A stretch of 64,000 nucleotides of DNA from SHVO01 sp050246995 (lineage in GTDB: Bacteria > Pseudomonadota > Alphaproteobacteria > Rhodospirillales > Rhodospirillaceae). Every line of letters begins with the position of its first letter. Position 1 is the first letter of the stretch. The position numbers and the translations under genes are program-made. The stretch is from NCBI GenBank assembly GCA_050246995.1, contig JBFWVA010000004.1:315260-379259 (forward strand). The letters run 5' to 3'. The notes beneath the pieces were generated by a model, which saw nothing but the letters and a program-made list of their open reading frames with translations, did no database searches and was not told where the DNA came from. Shown here piece after piece: positions 33,311 through 41,281 of this stretch.

Positions 33311-34867
33311 CTACGGCATGAGCGGCGGCGTGGTGTCCGGCGCGCGGCGATGTTTGGTGGCCTGTTCGTAGCCATAAGCGAGTTTGATGAGCCGCGCTTC
33401 ATCCCAGGCGCGGCCGAAGAAGGTAACGCCCGCCGGGAGACGGTTATCGCGTGTGTAGCCCATCGGCACTGTGATGGCCGGAAAGCCGGATGTCGGCGAG
33501 AAAACTTGGCTGTTGTCGCCGTCCGGCGTGTTGAGATCCCCAATGAGGCGCGGCGGGAAGCTCCAGGTGGGATAGACGAAAGCGTCGAGTTTCATCTCGT
33601 CCATCGCCTTGGTGACGGCCGCGCCAAAGGCGCCGCGATAGCTCATTTCTTGCTTGCAAGCGTCGCTCTCGGGGCCCTGCGGTTCTGACTTCTGCGCAGC
33701 GAGGATCCGCAATTCGATGGAGGGGTGGAATTTCTCGCTCGCGATCACCTCAGCAAGCGAATGCATGGGGATGCGGTTGCCATGTGACGTGAACCAGGCG
33801 TTTACATCGTATTTGAAACCCATGCAGGTGCCGGCATCGGGGTTACGCTTGATCGCGTCGAGGCCCACCTCCGCCGGATCGACGATGACCGCGCCCGCGC
33901 CTCTCATCGCGTCCACCGCCGCCGCAAATACCTGCGCGACGTCTTTGTCGACACCGCCTGTTTCGTAGGCCTGGTGCAGGATACCGATCCGCATCCCCTT
34001 GAGACCGCCTGGGACCAGGGACGCGCGGTAATCCGGGAGCTTACGCCCGCGCGCCGCGGCGGTCGCGGGATCGGCGGGATCCTCGCCGGCGATCGCCTGA
34101 AACACGATGGTTGCGTCGCCGAGCGTACGTGTCATGGGCCCGGCGATATCGGCGAGAAGATTCAGCGGAATCACGCCGGCGCGGCTGGTCAGCCCCATGG
34201 TGGAACGGATGCCCGCGAGGGCTTGATGGCCGGACGGACCACGAATGGAGTTGCCGGTGTCCGAACCAAGCCCGATCAGCCCGAAATTCGCCGCGATCGC
34301 CGCCGCGGTCCCGCCGCTGGACCCGGCCGTTGACCGATCGAGCGCATAGGGATTGCGCGTGTAGCCCGGCATCAGCGAATTCACCGTCTCGACGTTGCTG
34401 AAGGCCCATTCGGCCATGTTCGACTTGGCGATGACAATGGCGCCCGCCGCCTTGATGCGCGCGACCTGAAAGGCGTCCTTGTCGGAGGCAAAGCCCTGCA
34501 ACGCCAATGACCCTCCGGCGCTCTGCAAGCCGACGGTCTCGAAATTGTCCTTCACGATGGCCGGCACGCAGTGGAGCGGTCCCGTCAGCCCCTTTTGCTT
34601 GAAGCGCGCATCCATGGCGTCGGCTTCGATCATCGCATTCGGATTGGTCAACGTGATCGCGTTTAGCGCCGGGCCTTTCTTGTCGTAAGCCTCGATGCGC
34701 GCGAGATAGGCGCTGACCAGCTGGCGGCAGGTGAGCCGGCCGGCCTGCATGGCCGCATGGACATCGGCAATGGTCGCTTCCTCGAGACGGAAAGCGCCAG
34801 GTTCGGCAGCGGAAACAGGCCATGCGCCCATCGTGAATACGGCCGTCAGCGCCGTCAGTAGTTTCAT
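33311..34867 (-). CDS. Exported amidase-signature hydrolase (second paralogue)
   Basis: 518 residues, signal peptide MKLLTALTAVFTMGAWPVSA. Catalytic motifs IVKDNFE, STAGSSGGT and GSDTGNSIRGPSG are present; the segment just before the nucleophile reads TGNSIRG instead of TGGSIRG. Pairwise similarity to the downstream amidase is clear but only moderate, so an old duplication. The ATG follows GGGGGACGCGA. Function as for its partner. Confidence 0.88.
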   Translation of the reverse strand: MKLLTALTAVFTMGAWPVSAAEPGAFRLEEATIADVHAAMQAGRLTCRQLVSAYLARIEAYDKKGPALNAITLTNPNAMIEADAMDARFKQKGLTGPLHCVPAIVKDNFETVGLQSAGGSLALQGFASDKDAFQVARIKAAGAIVIAKSNMAEWAFSNVETVNSLMPGYTRNPYALDRSTAGSSGGTAAAIAANFGLIGLGSDTGNSIRGPSGHQALAGIRSTMGLTSRAGVIPLNLLADIAGPMTRTLGDATIVFQAIAGEDPADPATAAARGRKLPDYRASLVPGGLKGMRIGILHQAYETGGVDKDVAQVFAAAVDAMRGAGAVIVDPAEVGLDAIKRNPDAGTCMGFKYDVNAWFTSHGNRIPMHSLAEVIASEKFHPSIELRILAAQKSEPQGPESDACKQEMSYRGAFGAAVTKAMDEMKLDAFVYPTWSFPPRLIGDLNTPDGDNSQVFSPTSGFPAITVPMGYTRDNRLPAGVTFFGRAWDEARLIKLAYGYEQATKHRRAPDTTPPLMP

Positions 34868-35041
34868 TCGCGTCCCCCGATACCAGCCGCCATCTGAGCA
34901 CAGGCGGGGCGCGGGCGGAAAGGCCCCACCCCTCTTCACCAGCTATGTTTGGTTTTAGGCGGGGCTATGCGGGGGAGCCGCTTGCGAAGCGGCGGCCGGA
35001 CAAAGAGAATGCCGCCCGCATGGCCTGGTGGGAGGGGTTCC

Positions 35042-35461
35042 GTGAACAGTCCGATTTTAGCGCCTGTTATTGCCCTGGTTCTGTGGTCGTTCGTGATGTG
35101 GGCCTGGCTCTACGCCACGCGTATCCCGGCGATCCTCAAGAATAAGATCCCGATGAGCCCGACCATGACCAAGTCGGAGCTGAACGCGCAGCTTCCCGCC
35201 TCCGTGCGCTGGAAGGCGGACAACTACAATCACCTGATGGAACAGCCGACGTTGTTCTACGCCGTCGTGCTGACCCTTGCGCTCGCCGGCGCGGGTGACG
35301 GTATCAACCTTCATCTCGCCTGGGCTTATGTGGCGATCCGCGTGGTGCACAGCCTCGTGCAGTCCACTACCAACGTCATCAAAGTGCGCTTCTTCATCTT
35401 CATGGCGGGGTCGCTGGCGCTTCTCGCGCTGTCCATGCGCGCGGCGCTCGTGGTGTTCTAA
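35042..35461 (+). CDS. MAPEG-family membrane protein
   Basis: 139 residues with four membrane helices. The segment RWKADNYNHLMEQPTLFYAVVLTLAL is the MAPEG signature (Asn/Glu residues for glutathione or substrate), followed by AYVAIRVVHSLVQ. The GTG start at 35042 follows GGGAGGGG, better than starts upstream. Relatives are membrane glutathione transferases or eicosanoid enzymes; bacterial roles are mostly undefined. Convergent overlap of 4 bp with the ArsR-type gene. Confidence 0.85.
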   Translation: MNSPILAPVIALVLWSFVMWAWLYATRIPAILKNKIPMSPTMTKSELNAQLPASVRWKADNYNHLMEQPTLFYAVVLTLALAGAGDGINLHLAWAYVAIRVVHSLVQSTTNVIKVRFFIFMAGSLALLALSMRAALVVF

Positions 35462-35799
35462 TCCTCGACGAAGGCCTTGAGGCGCGCGAGCGCATCGTCC
35501 CACTGGCGCGACACATGCTCAAGATAAGCGCGCGCGTCGTCGATGGCCTTGGGTTCCAGCGCGAATTGACTTTCGCGGCCCACCTTGGAGGCGCGCACCA
35601 CGCCGACGTCCTCGAGCACCTTGAGATGCTTGGTGACCGCTTGGCGGGTGAGCTTCGTGCCCGCGGTGAGCGCGGTGATGGAGTGCGGCGCGCCGCCGGC
35701 CAGGCGGGCCAGAACAGAGAGCCGCGTTTCATCGCCCAGCGCCGCGAAGATCGACGCGTAGACCTTGATGCCGGAAGAGCTAAGCCTTCTGTTCGACAT
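35458..35799 (-). CDS. ArsR-family regulator
   Basis: 113 residues, winged helix: FAALGDETRLSVLARLAGG, SITALTAGTKLTRQAVTKHLKVLEDVGVVR (recognition helix) and a wing GRESQFALE. No metal-binding Cys motif (ELCVC) is present, so not a metal sensor. It overlaps the SRPBCC gene by 20 bp and is translated after it; such ArsR/SRPBCC pairs are common. Likely represses its own operon through the palindromes upstream. Confidence 0.88.
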   Translation of the reverse strand: MSNRRLSSSGIKVYASIFAALGDETRLSVLARLAGGAPHSITALTAGTKLTRQAVTKHLKVLEDVGVVRASKVGRESQFALEPKAIDDARAYLEHVSRQWDDALARLKAFVED

Positions 35800-36253
35800 A
35801 GCGCTTGATATTCTCCAACTGAGCGGCCCAGCCCCCCGAATTCATCCGGAAGGCTTCGTCGCGGCGATAGGCCGGGACCTTATCGAAGCCGGACTCGACG
35901 ACCTTAAGCCGTGTCCCGGTTTTCGTCGCCTCCAAGGTGAACTCGACCAAGGTCGGTTCTTCCACGGAGTAATCTTTGTCCGCGTCCTTCGCGTAAGGAT
36001 GCCACGTGTAGGAGAAATGGTGCTCCGGCTCGATCCTCCGCACGGTCGAATTCCATTTAATGTGCTCGAAACCCGGCACCAGGATATTGCCCGTCGAACG
36101 CTTCCCGGCCACGAACGGTCCGTCGATGCGCACGCGGAACCATGCGCCGAACTGCTCATGATCCGTCAGCGCCCGCCACACCCGCGATAGCGGAGCATTG
36201 ATCTCGATGATTTTCGTGATGGCATCGCTGGTGATCGTCGTTGTCGTATTCAT
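35780..36253 (-). CDS. SRPBCC (AHSA1-type) domain protein
   Basis: 157 residues. KIIEINAPLSRVWRALTDHEQFGAWF and the C-terminal GGWAAQLENIKRYVEQKA are hallmarks of the Aha1/START-like lipid- or ligand-binding fold. The ATG follows CAGGAGG with ideal spacing. It is the first gene of a two-gene operon with the ArsR-type regulator. Ligand unknown. Confidence 0.88.
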   Translation of the reverse strand: MNTTTTITSDAITKIIEINAPLSRVWRALTDHEQFGAWFRVRIDGPFVAGKRSTGNILVPGFEHIKWNSTVRRIEPEHHFSYTWHPYAKDADKDYSVEEPTLVEFTLEATKTGTRLKVVESGFDKVPAYRRDEAFRMNSGGWAAQLENIKRYVEQKA

Positions 36254-36255
36254 AT

Positions 36256-36317
36256 GCAACCTCCTGGTTGCTTGATGATATAAGCCAGCGCGAAGAAATG
36301 AGCAACCATTTTGTTGC
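36256..36317. promoter_or_regulatory. Two GCAAC palindromes, candidate ArsR operators
   Basis: GCAACC-TCCT-GGTTGC (36256-36271) and GCAAC-CATTTT-GTTGC (36302-36317) share half-sites and lie 46 bp apart in the promoter of the SRPBCC/ArsR operon. The first overlaps the ribosome site. Their pairing fits repression by the ArsR product, but this is inferred. Confidence 0.5.
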
Positions 36318-36360
36318 ATGAAGAGCGACGCGAGAACAACCCTCTTAGAGGAGCAGACGC

Positions 36361-37092
36361 TTATATTTCGACGTTGAGAAACTCGCGCACGTTTTCACGC
36401 CATCGTGCTGGGAGTTCCGCATGTATTCCGCAATAACCACGGAGCATGTTTTCTAGCGCCTGCCAGTTCATCCCTTTTAGGTCGCCATCCCGCTGGACGC
36501 GATCAACGAGATCAGATTCGAGGTGAACCCAATCGATGGCGCTGAGCCTATGGTCCTCCGAACATTCCTTAATTGGCCAATCTTCGGGAATTCTGTCGCG
36601 CATGGCCGACGGCAGAATGAGAAGTGGTCCCGGCGGGCTCCTTTTTGCGACCACTGCTGAATTAATGATTCCGGGACCCATGTAAGGAAAAGTAATGAGT
36701 CGACCCGCGCCGATATGAACGGTGCCGTCCTTATGTTGTGCGTCCGTCACCTCGCGCGGATAACAACCATTGATGTCGCCTACTTCACCTTCGGCAATCG
36801 CAACCTTCGCAAGTCGTCCGTGCGCCGCAACGTGACGCATCATTACGACGGCGATAGCGACAGCCCGATCAAGCTTCTCTTCGTGAAAGCTGCTGTGGAG
36901 AAAAACACCGTCGCCCGCTTGAATCGCAAAAAGACGATCAGGTTCTTTTGGATATACCCAAGTCCCAATTCGATACACTGCGCGCAACAGCTCGCAAAGT
37001 GCCCACAGAACACGGTCATCGTCTCCGGGCTTTCCCCAGAGAGCGCTAAAACCCTCAATGTCGATACAAATATTCCACGGTGCCTGATCCAT
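36361..37092 (-). CDS. Stand-alone class III nucleotide cyclase-like protein
   Basis: 243 residues. The order of elements follows a cyclase homology domain: ICIDIEGFSALW (metal Asp D11), FAIQAGDGVFL (second Asp D61), AKVAIAEGEVGDI, then YMGPGIINSAVVAKRSPPGPLLILPS resembling YxGxxVNxAxRLxxxAxPGxIL. N144 is kept, but the transition-state Arg expected four residues later is Val; K150 and R151 are near. No sensor or membrane part. The ATG at 37092 is one of several possible starts (GTG 37101, TTG 37128). Base composition is clearly less GC-rich than flanks. It lies just after a patatin gene on the same strand. Function unproven. Confidence 0.55.
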   Translation of the reverse strand: MDQAPWNICIDIEGFSALWGKPGDDDRVLWALCELLRAVYRIGTWVYPKEPDRLFAIQAGDGVFLHSSFHEEKLDRAVAIAVVMMRHVAAHGRLAKVAIAEGEVGDINGCYPREVTDAQHKDGTVHIGAGRLITFPYMGPGIINSAVVAKRSPPGPLLILPSAMRDRIPEDWPIKECSEDHRLSAIDWVHLESDLVDRVQRDGDLKGMNWQALENMLRGYCGIHAELPARWRENVREFLNVEI

Positions 37093-37147
37093 CGCTTGCA
37101 CTGTGAGGTAACCTTCGGTGGGCTGCAATGCGGTTGGTTGATCTTGC

Positions 37148-38185
37148 TTAAATATACGTCTTCACCAGATCGAGCGTCGTTTCGCGCTCGAGGTGGTCGT
37201 AATGCTCTTCCAGCCACTTCTCGGTGGTGGAGACGCCGAGGTCGTAGAGATAACGCAGGAAGTCCCAGTCGGCATTGAACTTCGAGGAAGCGCCAAGATG
37301 GCTCATCTCCTCTTCCGCAATAATCATGTGGAAGTTCACCTTGTGGAACGGCGTATCCTGCAGTTTGCCTTCCTCGATCAGCTTGGAGATCGTGGCGATG
37401 CCGGCCATCTCGCGCGCCAGCGTGGAATTGAAGCTGATTTCGTTGATGCGGTTCAGGATCTCGCGCGACGAGGTCGGCACATCGGGCCGGTTCATCGGAT
37501 TGATCTGAACGATCACCACATCCTTTGAATCGCACTCATGGATCAAAGGCGAGATCGGCGGATTGGCGAGATAGCCGCCGTCCCAATATTGCTCGCCCTC
37601 GAACTCCACGGCGCGGAAGGTCAGCGGCAGGCACGCGGACGCGAGCAGGCATTCCACATGCATCTCGGCCGTGGTGAAGACGCGCAGCTTGCAGGTGCGC
37701 ACGTTGGTCGCCGCCACGAACAGCTTGATCTCATCGCGCCGGCGCAAGGCCGCGAAGTCCACCTGCTCGACCAAGATGTCGCGCAAGGGATTGTAGTCCA
37801 TCGGATTGAGCTGATAGGGCGAGAACATACGGGTGAGATAGTCCGCCATCATGAAGGCGGGCGAGGAGTCGACGTTCCAGCGGTCTTCGGCGGAGGAGAA
37901 CATACGGGCGAACTCCCGGCCCGGGACCTTGGATGTCTGATCGCTGATCGCTTTCCAAAAATCCGCGAGCGCGTCGCACGCGCCCTTACGGCCGCCTTTG
38001 ATGAAGCCGTGCGCAAACACCGTGGCGTTGATCGCCCCGGCGCTGGTGCCGGAAAGCCCGTCGATATAGATGCGCTTGTCGCGGATCAGCCGGTCCAGCA
38101 CGCCCCAGGTGAAGGCGCCATGCGCGCCGCCGCCCTGCAGAGCCAGGTTGATATGCCTGCGCTGTGACTTGTCTGCGCCCTTCAC
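37148..38185 (-). CDS. Patatin-like phospholipase
   Basis: 345 residues. Oxyanion loop LALQGGGAHGAFTWGVLD, nucleophile GTSAG (GxSxG) and catalytic Asp in WDGGYLANPP. The C-terminal part (MNRPDVPTSSREILNRINEISFNSTLAREMAGI) resembles the DUF3734 extension of alphaproteobacterial patatins. It acts as an acyl hydrolase on lipids at the cytoplasmic side of the membrane. It precedes the cyclase-like gene by 20-55 bases on the same strand, so the two may be co-transcribed. Confidence 0.9.
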   Translation of the reverse strand: MKGADKSQRRHINLALQGGGAHGAFTWGVLDRLIRDKRIYIDGLSGTSAGAINATVFAHGFIKGGRKGACDALADFWKAISDQTSKVPGREFARMFSSAEDRWNVDSSPAFMMADYLTRMFSPYQLNPMDYNPLRDILVEQVDFAALRRRDEIKLFVAATNVRTCKLRVFTTAEMHVECLLASACLPLTFRAVEFEGEQYWDGGYLANPPISPLIHECDSKDVVIVQINPMNRPDVPTSSREILNRINEISFNSTLAREMAGIATISKLIEEGKLQDTPFHKVNFHMIIAEEEMSHLGASSKFNADWDFLRYLYDLGVSTTEKWLEEHYDHLERETTLDLVKTYI

Positions 38186-38286
38186 GGTGTCCCCACGGCC
38201 TCTTTGGCCGCTAAGTTACCACGGGTCTGGGGATGAATTCGTTAACGCCTGCCCCCAAAGCAAAACCGCCGGTCCCTTTCGGGGAC

Positions 38287-38339
38287 GGGCCGCGATCAGC
38301 AAAAAGCGGCCGCCGGTTTTTTGCGCCCGATCGCGGCCC
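38287..38339. repeat. Intergenic hairpin element (AAAAA/TTTTTGC family), copy 1
   Basis: Perfect outer arms GGGCCGCGATC / GATCGCGGCCC enclose AGCAAAAAGCGG and CCGGTTTTTTGCGCCC. Related sequences, one in the opposite orientation, occur at 54300-54350 and 55177-55227. A-runs and T-runs beside the stem make it terminator-like in either direction. Confidence 0.65.
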
Positions 38340-38353
38340 GACTCAAAAGCAAA

Positions 38354-38379
38354 GGGGCTTGATCTTTCGATCAAGCCCC
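38354..38379 (-). terminator. Terminator of the petABC operon
   Basis: GGGGCTTGATC-TTTC-GATCAAGCCCC is a perfect 11-bp stem; on the minus strand it is followed by TTTGCTTTT. It lies 35 bases after petC. Confidence 0.85.
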
Positions 38380-38413
38380 TGGGCGGTTTGTTAGCTCGGC
38401 GGAACGCCTGTTT

Positions 38414-39187
38414 TTAGTGCTTCTCGAGGCGCGCCCAGAGGCGACGCTTGTAGAAGTAGGCGAGCACGGTGAACAGGAAGGCGAACAGGATCACGCGCAC
38501 GCCGGTGGCGTGACGGACTTCCAGCTTCGGTTCGGCGGTCCAGTGCAGGAACGCAACCACGTCCTGCGCGATCTGCTCGGCGGTGGCCTTCGTGCCGTCC
38601 GCGTAGGTCACGCGATCTTCGGTGACCTGCTGCGGCATGGCGATCTGATGGCCGGGGAAGAACTCGTTGTAGCTCATGCCCGGATTCAGTTCGAAGCCGT
38701 TCGGCGGGTCCTTGTAGCCCAGCATCAAGCTGTAAACGTAGTTCGGACCATCTTCACGAGCCTTCGTCATCAGCGAGAGGTCGGGCGGCAAGGCGCCGCC
38801 GTTGGAAGCACGCGCCAGCTGTTCGTTCGCGAACGGCTTCGGGATGTGATCCGAAGGACGCGCGGGACGCTGGAACATGTCGCCGTTCTCATCCGGACCG
38901 TCGGTCACCTGGTACTCGGCGGCGATGACCTTCACTTGGTCTTCGCTGTAACCGATGTCCTGGAGATTACGGAACGAGATGTAGTTGAGCGAGTGACACG
39001 ACGCGCAGACTTCCTTGTAGACCTGGAAGCCACGCTGCAGCTGCTGCTTGTCGAACTTGCCCAGGACGCCGTCGAAGTGCCACTCGTGCTCCATCGGCTT
39101 CACTTCTTCGGCCGCGAAGGCCGGAGCGAGCGAAACCAAGCTCGGGAGGACAAACGCCGCGGCGGCGGCCAATACGATCTTTCTCAT
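38414..39187 (-). CDS. petC: Cytochrome c1 of the bc1 complex
   Basis: 257 residues. Signal peptide to about residue 25 (APAFA/AEEV), heme c motif C61ASC64H65, axial Met in HQIAMPQ, and one C-terminal membrane anchor (VRVILFAFLFTVLAYFYKRR). It receives electrons from the Rieske protein and passes them to soluble cytochrome c in the periplasm. Last gene of petABC, 4 bases after petB, before a strong terminator. Confidence 0.96.
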   Translation of the reverse strand: MRKIVLAAAAAFVLPSLVSLAPAFAAEEVKPMEHEWHFDGVLGKFDKQQLQRGFQVYKEVCASCHSLNYISFRNLQDIGYSEDQVKVIAAEYQVTDGPDENGDMFQRPARPSDHIPKPFANEQLARASNGGALPPDLSLMTKAREDGPNYVYSLMLGYKDPPNGFELNPGMSYNEFFPGHQIAMPQQVTEDRVTYADGTKATAEQIAQDVVAFLHWTAEPKLEVRHATGVRVILFAFLFTVLAYFYKRRLWARLEKH

Positions 39188-39191
39188 GGCA

Positions 39192-40412
39192 CTACTCCGC
39201 GGGAGACAGGACAGGTTGGCTGATCGAGGCCGGCAGCGGCTTCGGGGTCTCGATCCACGACAACAACGGCAGAAGCACGATGAAGTGGAAGAAGTACCAG
39301 AAGGTGCCGATACGGCCGAGGATCAGCGGGATGCCTTCAGCGAGCTGCGAGCCGCACCAGCCGAGCATCAGGCCGTTCGCCAGGAACACCCAGAAGAAGA
39401 TCCGGAAGATCGGGCGGAACGACGCCGAGCGGACCGGGTGACGGTCGAGCCAGGGCAGCACGAACAGGATGAGGATCGAGCCGAACATCGCGATCACGCC
39501 CATGAGCTTGTCCGGGATGGCGCGCAGGATCGCGTAGAACGGCAGGTAGTACCATTCCGGCACGATGTGCGGCGGCGTGACCATCGGGTTCGCCGGCACG
39601 TAGTTCAGCGGATCACCCATCATGTTGGGCGCCCAGAACACGACCGCGAAGTACACCATCAGGAACACGCCGAGGCCGAACACGTCCTTCGCCACGTAGT
39701 ACGGGAAGAACGGGATCTTGTCGGCGGGCGCCGCGTCGATACCGAGCGGGTTGTTCGAACCGGGCACATGCAGCGCCCAGATGTGGATGAACACCACGCC
39801 GACAATGACGAACGGCAACAGATAGTGCAGGGCGAAGAAGCGGTTCAGCGTCGGGTTATCGACCGAGAAGCCGCCCCACAGCAGGGTGACGATAGCGTCG
39901 CCCACGCCCGGGATCGCCGAGAACAGGTTGGTGATGACGGTGGCGCCCCAGAAGCTCATCTGGCCCCACGGCAGCACGTAGCCCATGAAGGCGGTGGCCA
40001 TCATGAGGAGATAGATCACCACGCCCATCCACCACAGCACTTCACGCGGCGGCTTGTAGGAACCGTAGTAGAGACCGCGGAAGATGTGGATGTACACGAC
40101 GATGAAGAAGAACGAGGCGCCATTCGAGTGCATGTAGCGAATGAGCCAGCCGTTGTTCACGTCGCGCATGATGCGCTCGACGCTGCTGAAGGCCATCGTG
40201 ACGTGCGCGGTATAGTTCATGGCCAGGAAGATGCCGGTGATGATCATCGTCACCAGCATGAAGAGGGCCAGCGAGCCGAAGTTCCACCAGTAGTTCAGGT
40301 TCTTCGGCGCGGGATACTTGGAGCCGAGGGAGTGATCGAGGAAGTGACCGATCGGAAGGCGTTGCTCATGCCATTCCCAGGCTTTCATCAGACGGCTTTT
40401 TTCCGTGCTCAT
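39192..40412 (-). CDS. petB: Cytochrome b of the bc1 complex
   Basis: 406 residues, multi-pass membrane protein carrying hemes bL and bH with quinol oxidation and reduction sites. The Qo motif PEWYYLPFYAILR is present, with GYVLPWGQMSFWGATVITN and paired His helices. Length is normal for the non-fused form (not joined to cytochrome c1). It sits between petA and petC on the minus strand. Confidence 0.97.
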   Translation of the reverse strand: MSTEKSRLMKAWEWHEQRLPIGHFLDHSLGSKYPAPKNLNYWWNFGSLALFMLVTMIITGIFLAMNYTAHVTMAFSSVERIMRDVNNGWLIRYMHSNGASFFFIVVYIHIFRGLYYGSYKPPREVLWWMGVVIYLLMMATAFMGYVLPWGQMSFWGATVITNLFSAIPGVGDAIVTLLWGGFSVDNPTLNRFFALHYLLPFVIVGVVFIHIWALHVPGSNNPLGIDAAPADKIPFFPYYVAKDVFGLGVFLMVYFAVVFWAPNMMGDPLNYVPANPMVTPPHIVPEWYYLPFYAILRAIPDKLMGVIAMFGSILILFVLPWLDRHPVRSASFRPIFRIFFWVFLANGLMLGWCGSQLAEGIPLILGRIGTFWYFFHFIVLLPLLSWIETPKPLPASISQPVLSPAE

Positions 40413-40426
40413 TAGTGGTGCTCCCC

Positions 40427-40978
40427 TTAACCGACGCGCACGGTCGTGTCGTTGATGTACTGGTACGGCGGCACAGCCAGATTAAGCGGCGCGGGACCTT
40501 TGCGGATGCGGCCCGAGGTATCGTAATGCGAACCGTGGCAGGGGCAGAACCAGCCGCCGTATTCGCCGCGCGGCTCGGACGGCTTCATGCCGAGCGGAAT
40601 ACAACCGAGGTGGGTGCAAACGCCGACGAGGATCAGATACTCCGGCTTCTGGGCGCGCTTGGCGTCGACCATCGGATCGCGGAGGTCCGCGCCGTCGTCT
40701 TTCTTCGCCTGCTCGATTTCAGCGGCGGTGCGATGACGCACGAACACCGGCTTACCGCGCCAGACCACCGTGATGCCGGAACCTTCGGCGATGCCGGCGA
40801 TCGAGAATTCGGAGGTGGCAAGAGCCAGCGTATCGGCAGCTGGGTTCATGCTGTGAATCAACGGCCATACCATCATCGCCGTACCAACGGCGCCGACAGC
40901 TACGGTCGAATGCAACAAAAAGTCACGCCGGGTTTCGCCCTGCGCTGCGGCAGCATGAGCATGTGCCGTATTCGCCAT
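40427..40978 (-). CDS. petA: Rieske iron-sulphur protein of the bc1 complex
   Basis: 183 residues. N-terminal TRRDFLL before a membrane helix is the Tat-type targeting signal of Rieske proteins. The 2Fe-2S ligands are in C121THLGC126 and C145PCHGS, with the disulphide pair C126/C147. The ATG at 40978 follows AGGAAGGAA; open frame further upstream is not supported. First gene of petABC. PetR-type regulation is suggested by the homologues at 1.8-4.4 kb. Confidence 0.96.
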   Translation of the reverse strand: MANTAHAHAAAAQGETRRDFLLHSTVAVGAVGTAMMVWPLIHSMNPAADTLALATSEFSIAGIAEGSGITVVWRGKPVFVRHRTAAEIEQAKKDDGADLRDPMVDAKRAQKPEYLILVGVCTHLGCIPLGMKPSEPRGEYGGWFCPCHGSHYDTSGRIRKGPAPLNLAVPPYQYINDTTVRVG

Positions 40979-41153
40979 GATGTAATTCCTTCCTAGACCC
41001 CCAACGGTCCGTTCGCGCCGCAGCGGCCTGTCCCTTTCGGCTCCACATCCCCGAAAAGGCGCCGGCAGCGGCTGGACCATTGTTCCCCCCACACCGCCGA
41101 ACCGGCCACAACCGGCGGAAGCACAAGGGTTTTCAGTGCCCGGGGTATAGAAT

Positions 41154-41177
41154 AAAAAGCCCCCCTTGAAAAGGGCC
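41154..41177 (-). promoter_or_regulatory. Terminator-like hairpin in the petABC leader region
   Basis: On the minus strand CCCTT-TTC-AAGGG is followed by GGGC and TTTTT, about 180 bases before petA. It could be a leader attenuator or simply end stray transcription. The 303-base spacer 40979-41281 otherwise shows no clear element; it must hold the divergent petA and trmL promoters. Confidence 0.35.
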
Positions 41178-41281
41178 GTGGTTCGCGGCCTGCTTTGCAG
41201 GATAACAGGTTGAATTAGCCGCAAAAATCCGCCGTGGCCGCCGCCCGCCGACCGCACTTTTTTTGTGACCTTGGAGACCCG

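Noticed and set aside
36361..38185. A complete CBASS operon
   Set aside because: No CD-NTase, no Cap2/Cap3 or other ancillary gene, and the patatin carries the DUF3734-like end of housekeeping members. Only a two-gene hypothesis is kept.
38358..38375. TTGATC-TTTC-GATCAA looked like a FixK/FNR box
   Set aside because: Half-sites TTGAT and ATCAA are 6 bp apart rather than 4, and the sequence is the stem of the petABC terminator.
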